Positions 23,853-27,131 of a DNA stretch of 27,131 nucleotides are shown here, in pieces. Origin of the DNA: a virus; IMG/VR virus record IMGVR_UViG_3300031673_000388, positions 1-27,131 of that record, one strand, 5' to 3'. The stretch's first letter is position 1. Every line of letters begins with the position of its first letter. The notes under the pieces are model-generated. The model saw only the letters and a list, made by a program, of their open reading frames with translations, made no database searches and was not told where the DNA came from. The position numbers and the translations under genes were made by a program.

Positions 23853-24977
23853 TTAAATCTCAATATCTTTAAAATCTAATAAGGCACTATTACTAACGGC
23901 TCGTCTTTTATCAGATTCGGGAACAATGGTTATCTCCCCTTCTGGATTGTGATAAAACTCTTTTAGTTTTGCATCAGGTATTAATTTTGACATTTTAGCA
24001 ACTGATTTTAATTTCGGATCTTCAAATATTAAGTACTTATATTCAGAGTCATTAAATTTAGATATAAAGTCACTTTCATCTACCCATTTTCGATTAGTTC
24101 GTTTTTGAACTAGTTTATATCCGTCTAATAACCCCCCTTGCTCTAATAGTGCTTTAGCATGATTCTGCACAGAGCTTATCCATTTACCTATATCTTCTGC
24201 ATGATCTAATACTTTGATGATATCTTGTGCGGATAAAGTTTCTATAGCTGGAAGTTTAGCTCCTACATCTTTGAATTCAGTCTTCGCAACATCAACTACT
24301 TGATCATAATATTTTGGACAAATTGCCTTCGCTCTGCAAAATCTGCAATGATCTCCCTGAACTATATTTGGATTTTCCTGTTTAACTTTAGTAATTGCTT
24401 CTTGTAATTGTTGTTTAAAAAACATCAGCCGACTGTGAGTATAGTAGCAGGTTTTTATTTTTGGGCTTTCATCTCTTGCGCGAGGCTGCACAATAGCTAT
24501 ACATATTGATTTTATATTTTCCGAATACTCATACTCATTAAAAAAAGCTAAAACTCCAAGCGCGTATATTAAAAGTTGCTTATTGTCCTCTATATCTACA
24601 GAGACACCAGCTCCGTGCTTGTAGTCGATAACAAAAAGCTCGTAATCAGTCCTTATTACACAATCGCAAGTACCAAAAATCTCTGTGCCCGGGAGCTTAA
24701 CTTTTTGCTCAACATATATTTCAGAAGTTGAATAGTGTTCTCTAAGTGTATTTATATATGAAATATATAAATTAATTGCTTCTCTAAATTCTTCAGGGAC
24801 TTGATCTATTGTCATTTCTCCCAATAAAACTTTTTCTGCGAATTCATGTGCTCTTGTCCCTTCAAGCATATATTTATTCGGAGCTTCTTGCGGCAGACCT
24901 TCACAAAGCTTTATGGATGCTGGGCAATTAAACCAACGATCTGCTCCTGAGGGTGAAAGCTTTGCATGTTTAGTCAT
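23853..24977 (-). CDS. DUF2800 Fe-S PD-(D/E)XK-type nuclease
   Basis: 374 residues from ATG 24977 with GAGGAAA upstream. The Cas4/RecB-like nuclease pattern is present: His44 in GTRAHEF; Asp105 in FGTCDCVI; Asp118-x-Lys120 in FVIDYKHGAG; and Gln134/Tyr138 in NKQLLIYALG. Four Cys suit a 4Fe-4S cluster: Cys18 in WFNCPAS near the start and Cys211, Cys214 and Cys220 in CRFCRAKAICPKYY. The protein probably trims DNA ends in phage replication or recombination, working with the DUF2815 ssDNA-binding protein and PolA made from the same operon. It is the first gene after a good promoter. Confidence 0.87.
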   Translation of the reverse strand: MTKHAKLSPSGADRWFNCPASIKLCEGLPQEAPNKYMLEGTRAHEFAEKVLLGEMTIDQVPEEFREAINLYISYINTLREHYSTSEIYVEQKVKLPGTEIFGTCDCVIRTDYELFVIDYKHGAGVSVDIEDNKQLLIYALGVLAFFNEYEYSENIKSICIAIVQPRARDESPKIKTCYYTHSRLMFFKQQLQEAITKVKQENPNIVQGDHCRFCRAKAICPKYYDQVVDVAKTEFKDVGAKLPAIETLSAQDIIKVLDHAEDIGKWISSVQNHAKALLEQGGLLDGYKLVQKRTNRKWVDESDFISKFNDSEYKYLIFEDPKLKSVAKMSKLIPDAKLKEFYHNPEGEITIVPESDKRRAVSNSALLDFKDIEI

Positions 24978-25013
24978 TAACTATATTTCCTCTTTGTAAT
25001 TTCAATTACCATC

Positions 25014-25041
25014 ACTATATACTATATTTTATTGATGTCAA
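25014..25041 (-). promoter_or_regulatory. Sigma70-type promoter of the replication cassette
   Basis: Reading leftward: perfect TTGACA at 25041-25036, 16 bp spacer, TATAGT at 25019-25014 (5 of 6 to TATAAT). RNA would start near 25007, about 30 bases before the DUF2800 ATG. It lies directly after the stop of the gene at 25043, so it gives the cassette its own start inside the leftward gene run. Confidence 0.65.
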
Positions 25042-25042
25042 C

Positions 25043-25336
25043 TTATTTTATTTTATTTGTATTAGTATCTTGACGAGCTTTTAAGACAGATACATCTACG
25101 TCAAGGGATTCAACAGCTCTTATCATCGCGTACACTTCAACTCTTAGATCTTCGACTTCAATTTTTAATACCTTTTGTGTATCTTCAAGAGTATTTATTT
25201 TTTCTTCAAAGTCATGCCCTTTGCCTAGCATATAGTATATATGGTCATGATCTAGCTTTTGTGTTCTGTTTAATAGAAAAAGTAGCAGCCACATCACAGC
25301 GTAACCTGCTGCGACTAGTATTATAAATACTAACAC
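25043..25336 (-). CDS. Small membrane-anchored coiled-coil protein
   Basis: 97 residues from GTG 25336, with AAAAGGAG well placed upstream. Residues 2-22 are a membrane segment (LVFIILVAAGYAVMWLLLFL) followed by basic residues (NRTQK), which favours a cytoplasmic C-terminus. The rest is helical and charged (FEEKINTLEDTQKVLKIEVE, then DLRVEVYAMIRAVESLDVDV), so it probably forms a coiled coil. It looks like an i-spanin in outline but sits far from the lysis genes. It could tether a replication or host factor to the membrane. Its leader holds two interleaved inverted repeats. Confidence 0.65.
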   Translation of the reverse strand: MLVFIILVAAGYAVMWLLLFLLNRTQKLDHDHIYYMLGKGHDFEEKINTLEDTQKVLKIEVEDLRVEVYAMIRAVESLDVDVSVLKARQDTNTNKIK

Positions 25337-25354
25337 TATTATCTCCTTTTAAGC

Positions 25355-25453
25355 GTAGTCCGACAAAACCTAAAGGGCAAGTTATGAAAGGCAGTCTTTT
25401 GTCGGACTACTTTGCGTTTTTTATTTAAGGAATCCTGCCTGCTTGCCATTTAG
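25355..25453 (-). promoter_or_regulatory. Structured leader with two interleaved inverted repeats
   Basis: IR1: 25355-25368 and 25397-25410 are perfect 14-bp complements (GTAGTCCGACAAAA). IR2: 25370-25381 pairs with 25442-25453 (11 of 12), and, nested inside, 25389-25394 pairs with 25435-25440 (6 of 6). The arms alternate, so each stem uses sequence from the loop of the other. On the leftward transcript IR1 ends 4 bases before the AAAAGGAG ribosome site of the gene at 25043. On the plus strand IR1 is followed by TTTGCGTTTTTTATTT, so a rightward terminator is another reading. Confidence 0.6.
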
Positions 25454-25464
25454 TAAAACTTTAA

Positions 25465-25740
25465 CTATTCGTTGTCTTCAAAATTCTCTAGCATTTCATG
25501 AAAGCCTTTGATAAGTTCTGCTTTAGTATATTGATTTAATTCTTTTTTTAAAATATCAAACTTTCGTTTATCTTTAGCTTTTCTCTTAGTTGTGTCTGTC
25601 TTAGTATACCTTGCATAGTAGTCTGTGACACTAAAATTTCCGTTGATATCAGGTATGACTTTGGTAAAATTAGCTCCAAAATAACCACCATATATCTCAT
25701 ATGATACATCTTTTATTTTAAATTTGCTTTCTGCACACAT
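25465..25740 (-). CDS. Unknown 91-residue basic/acidic protein
   Basis: ATG 25740 with TAGGA upstream, 6 bp after the previous stop. An N-terminal beta-like half (KFKIKDVSYEIYGGYFGANF) is followed by a strongly basic stretch (KTDTTKRKAKDKRKFDILKK) and an acidic helix (AELIKGFHEMLENFEDNE). The basic part could bind nucleic acid. No family recognised. Confidence 0.6.
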   Translation of the reverse strand: MCAESKFKIKDVSYEIYGGYFGANFTKVIPDINGNFSVTDYYARYTKTDTTKRKAKDKRKFDILKKELNQYTKAELIKGFHEMLENFEDNE

Positions 25741-25746
25741 TTTTTC

Positions 25747-26019
25747 CTACACCATAATATCTAAAAGATCTTTACCTATTATCCAGGACAATATTCCATA
25801 ACTTATAATCAGATAGATCATTAAAAATGGAATAATTATAATTGGAATAACTAAAAAATGTAGGATTCCGTTATATGGATCATGCCCAAATAATAAAAAC
25901 AAAAAATTAATACATTTTAGTATTAAAAGCCCCCATACTATGCCCCCAAAAAGTGCCAAAATTCCAAATAAAGCTGCGCAAAACACTCTAAGTTTTGTAA
26001 TCTCCTTAGTTTTCCTCAT
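25747..26019 (-). CDS. Small integral membrane protein
   Basis: 90 residues from ATG 26019 (MRKTKEITKL), which has AGGAGA at ideal spacing; an upstream in-frame ATG at 26061 lies inside the previous gene without such a site. Basic N-terminus, then hydrophobic spans at about residues 11-44 and 51-80, separated by GHDPYN. The topology would be a two- or three-span inner-membrane protein. Early phage genes of this sort include exclusion and host-modifying proteins, but nothing here proves that. Confidence 0.65.
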   Translation of the reverse strand: MRKTKEITKLRVFCAALFGILALFGGIVWGLLILKCINFLFLLFGHDPYNGILHFLVIPIIIIPFLMIYLIISYGILSWIIGKDLLDIMV

Positions 26020-26020
26020 T

Positions 26021-26230
26021 TTATCTCCTATTGTTAATGACTTTCTGATATTCATTTTCAAAAAAAATACTTTCAGTCACATCACAAAGACACTCTATGT
26101 TATTATTATATGAATAGTACCAACTATATACCCCCGGGTGTTCTTTCCTAATTAACACATTGCCTTTAAAAAAAAGAGTTTCATGTATGTATTTATCTCC
26201 AAGCTTTAAATCATGCTCCGAACTAGTCAT
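26021..26230 (-). CDS. Unknown 69-residue protein
   Basis: Starts at ATG 26230 with only weak ribosome-site likeness, and ends 1 bp before the next start, carrying that gene's SD. The sequence is Tyr/Asn-rich in the middle (YSWYYSYNNNIECLC) and has YIHETLFFKGNVLIRKEH. It resembles small phage proteins with a beta-strand core. No function is visible. Confidence 0.55.
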   Translation of the reverse strand: MTSSEHDLKLGDKYIHETLFFKGNVLIRKEHPGVYSWYYSYNNNIECLCDVTESIFFENEYQKVINNRR

Positions 26231-26235
26231 TTTTA

Positions 26236-26523
26236 CTACACCCTTTTACTTCTTTCATTTTCTTGCGCATCCGATAAGCATATAAATTTAGCTAATGGCT
26301 TTTTATGCTCGTATATCTTAAGATGGTATATTTTTAAAATATCTTCTAGTGAACTATTTTCTAATCTCATATAGTCCGCTGAACTTTCAATGTTAGGTGC
26401 AAGATATCTTAAGATGTTCTCTTTTATTTCATTTTTAGATTTTGAATTGAACCCGCAATTGCATACGTACCGTACTTGCGTTTCAAAATCTATTATGTCC
26501 ATATCTATTAGTGAATAGTACAT
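26236..26523 (-). CDS. MYYS paralogue 1, unknown
   Basis: 95 residues from ATG 26523 with AAGGAGG upstream. It shares its layout with the gene just upstream at 26538: MYYS at the start, a cysteine or glycine loop (YVCNCGFNS), a helix ENILRYLAPNIESSADYMRL, and NSSLEDILKIYHLKIYEHKK. The C-terminus diverges. Two Cys (CNC) here are not kept in the other copy. Tandem duplication is clear; the job is unknown. Confidence 0.65.
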   Translation of the reverse strand: MYYSLIDMDIIDFETQVRYVCNCGFNSKSKNEIKENILRYLAPNIESSADYMRLENSSLEDILKIYHLKIYEHKKPLAKFICLSDAQENERSKRV

Positions 26524-26537
26524 TGTTTATTCCTCCT

Positions 26538-26792
26538 TTATTTAAATATTTCAGACATTTTTTGTGTGTAGTGCTGTTCCGGAAATTTTTCAGAATTAAT
26601 AGCCACACTACATCTATACTGAGCTAAGATGTTTTTTAAATTATTATTTTTTAAAATGTAATACGCTTCTCTAGACTCTAAATATGGTTTTAAATATTTA
26701 AGAATAGATTCTCGTAATTTAGGTATACTCGTTGATCCAATACCACAAGCAACTAGTTGCTTTGTTTTTTCGTCAAATATCGAATAGTACAT
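26538..26792 (-). CDS. MYYS paralogue 2, unknown
   Basis: 84 residues from ATG 26792 with AGAGGA upstream; a 14 bp gap separates it from the next copy. MYYSIFDEKTKQLVACGIGS, then ESILKYLKPYLESREAYYIL and KNNNLKNILAQYRCSVAI align with the neighbour at 26236. The repeated ILxYLxPxxES and NxxLxxILxxY patterns suggest a compact helical domain. No known family. Confidence 0.65.
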   Translation of the reverse strand: MYYSIFDEKTKQLVACGIGSTSIPKLRESILKYLKPYLESREAYYILKNNNLKNILAQYRCSVAINSEKFPEQHYTQKMSEIFK

Positions 26793-26841
26793 AGTTAGTC
26801 CTCTTGTACTTTTAAAAGTTAAAACTCAAGCTTTAGCGGCC

Positions 26842-26883
26842 TCAAGTAAAGAGTCTATTAATAATCTTTTCTGATTCAGTCAT
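26842..26883 (-). CDS. Tiny ORF with strong ribosome site (13 residues)
   Basis: ATG 26883 has AAGGAG at good spacing and overlaps the stop of the gene at 26876, yet the frame stops after MTESEKIINRLFT. In the frame beside it, the following bases read QKRLLIDSLLEAAKA to TGA at 26826-26828, which looks protein-like. Together these may be a very small gene broken by one indel, or a real micro-ORF. Bases 26793-26825 hold nothing else I can support. Confidence 0.3.
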   Translation of the reverse strand: MTESEKIINRLFT

Positions 26884-27061
26884 TGTCTTGCTCCTTTTTC
26901 ACTAAATTTTTAAGGTTAGATATATAACCTTTACTTTTACTTAAATGCACTAGTACGCTCTCCCGCACATGTTTAGCGCTAGTATAGTTTAAAGACCTTA
27001 TCGCGTCATCTAGCGATATTTTAATTAATATTATCATCTTGTCTATTTCGTAATCATTCAC
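26876..27061 (-). CDS. Unknown 61-residue helical protein
   Basis: Starts at GTG 27061, overlapping the end of the pentapeptide-repeat gene by 8 bp, so the two are probably coupled. Sequence MNDYEIDKMIILIKISLDDA, then RSLNYTSAKHVRESVLVHLS and a Lys-rich tail (KNLVKKEQDND). Two or three helices are likely. The RESVLVHLSKSKGY part faintly recalls RESILKYLKPYLES of the paralogous pair downstream, but this is not enough to join them. Confidence 0.55.
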   Translation of the reverse strand: MNDYEIDKMIILIKISLDDAIRSLNYTSAKHVRESVLVHLSKSKGYISNLKNLVKKEQDND

Positions 27062-27131
27062 TATCTTTTTTCTTTATTTTTACATCAGTTAAATTGACTC
27101 CAAATAAATCAGCTCCTGATAAATCAGCTCC
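27054..27131 (-). CDS. Pentapeptide-repeat protein, C-terminal end (partial)
   Basis: The frame is open from the right edge of the window to TGA at 27054-27056, giving 25 residues. They read GADLSGADLFGVNLT and then DVKIKKKDSE: three A(D/N)LxG-type pentapeptide repeats followed by a charged tail. The last 30 bases show the repeat in DNA as well (27102-27116 and 27117-27131 match at 13 of 15). Pentapeptide proteins form right-handed beta-helices and some mimic DNA. The rest of the gene is outside the window, so its role cannot be read. Confidence 0.65.
   Translation of the reverse strand, partial: GADLSGADLFGVNLTDVKIKKKDSE

Noticed and set aside
25355-25453. Stable H-type pseudoknot made of both inverted repeats at once
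   Set aside because: One connecting loop would be about 1 base across a long helix, so full co-existence of both stems is unlikely; alternative folds are more plausible.
1-27131. CRISPR arrays, tRNA genes, insertion sequences and attachment sites
   Set aside because: I saw no regular spaced repeats, no convincing tRNA cloverleaf, no transposase and no recombinase-linked core repeat.

Overview
This 27.1 kb window is a large part of one tailed-phage (or prophage) genome with a contractile, myovirus-type tail. The DNA is AT-rich, genes are tightly packed (many 1-4 bp overlaps), Shine-Dalgarno (SD) sites are common, and TGA is used as a stop, so the code is standard bacterial. The tail genes follow the order of phage Mu, which suggests a Gram-negative host, but no gene here identifies the host. 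Terminase, portal, integrase and repressor genes are not in the window.

Plus strand, 1-19510: late genes. (a) 3-1706 is the 3' part of a structural or adhesin-like protein with two 75-residue-period repeats. (b) 1720-3359 is a lysis-like cluster: an M15 endopeptidase, a permuted NlpC/P60-like protein, a second M15-like protein with an altered metal site, and a small membrane/coiled-coil protein. (c) 3415-7761 is an HK97-type head module: prohead protease with C-terminal extension, major capsid protein, two small proteins, and connector, head-closure and gp10-like proteins. (d) 7739-19270 is a Mu-like contractile tail module in Mu order: neck/terminator candidate, DUF2635, sheath, tube, tail assembly chaperone with a probable -1 frameshift extension, short tape measure, gp43-, gp44-, gp45-, gp46-, gp47- and gp48-like baseplate proteins, and a collar-domain tail fibre.

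Minus strand, 27131-19499: genes read leftward, converging on the late genes at about 19500. From the right: the end of a pentapeptide-repeat protein, a run of small unknown genes (including one tandem paralogous pair and two membrane proteins), then a replication cassette made of a DUF2800 Fe-S/PD-(D/E)XK-type nuclease, an unknown 178-residue protein, a DUF2815 ssDNA-binding protein and a family A DNA polymerase with 3'-5' exonuclease motifs. Two small coiled-coil proteins and one unknown protein follow. A good sigma70-type promoter lies just upstream of DUF2800.

The genome is mosaic: HK97-type head, Mu-type tail and a PolA replication cassette, with no Mu-type transposase visible here. The points most worth following up are two interleaved inverted repeats in the leader of the gene at 25043-25336, a repeated beta-rich module inserted in two structural proteins (apparently one copy nested inside another), the tandem M15 pair in which the second copy has His in place of the metal-binding Asp, and the chaperone frameshift site.
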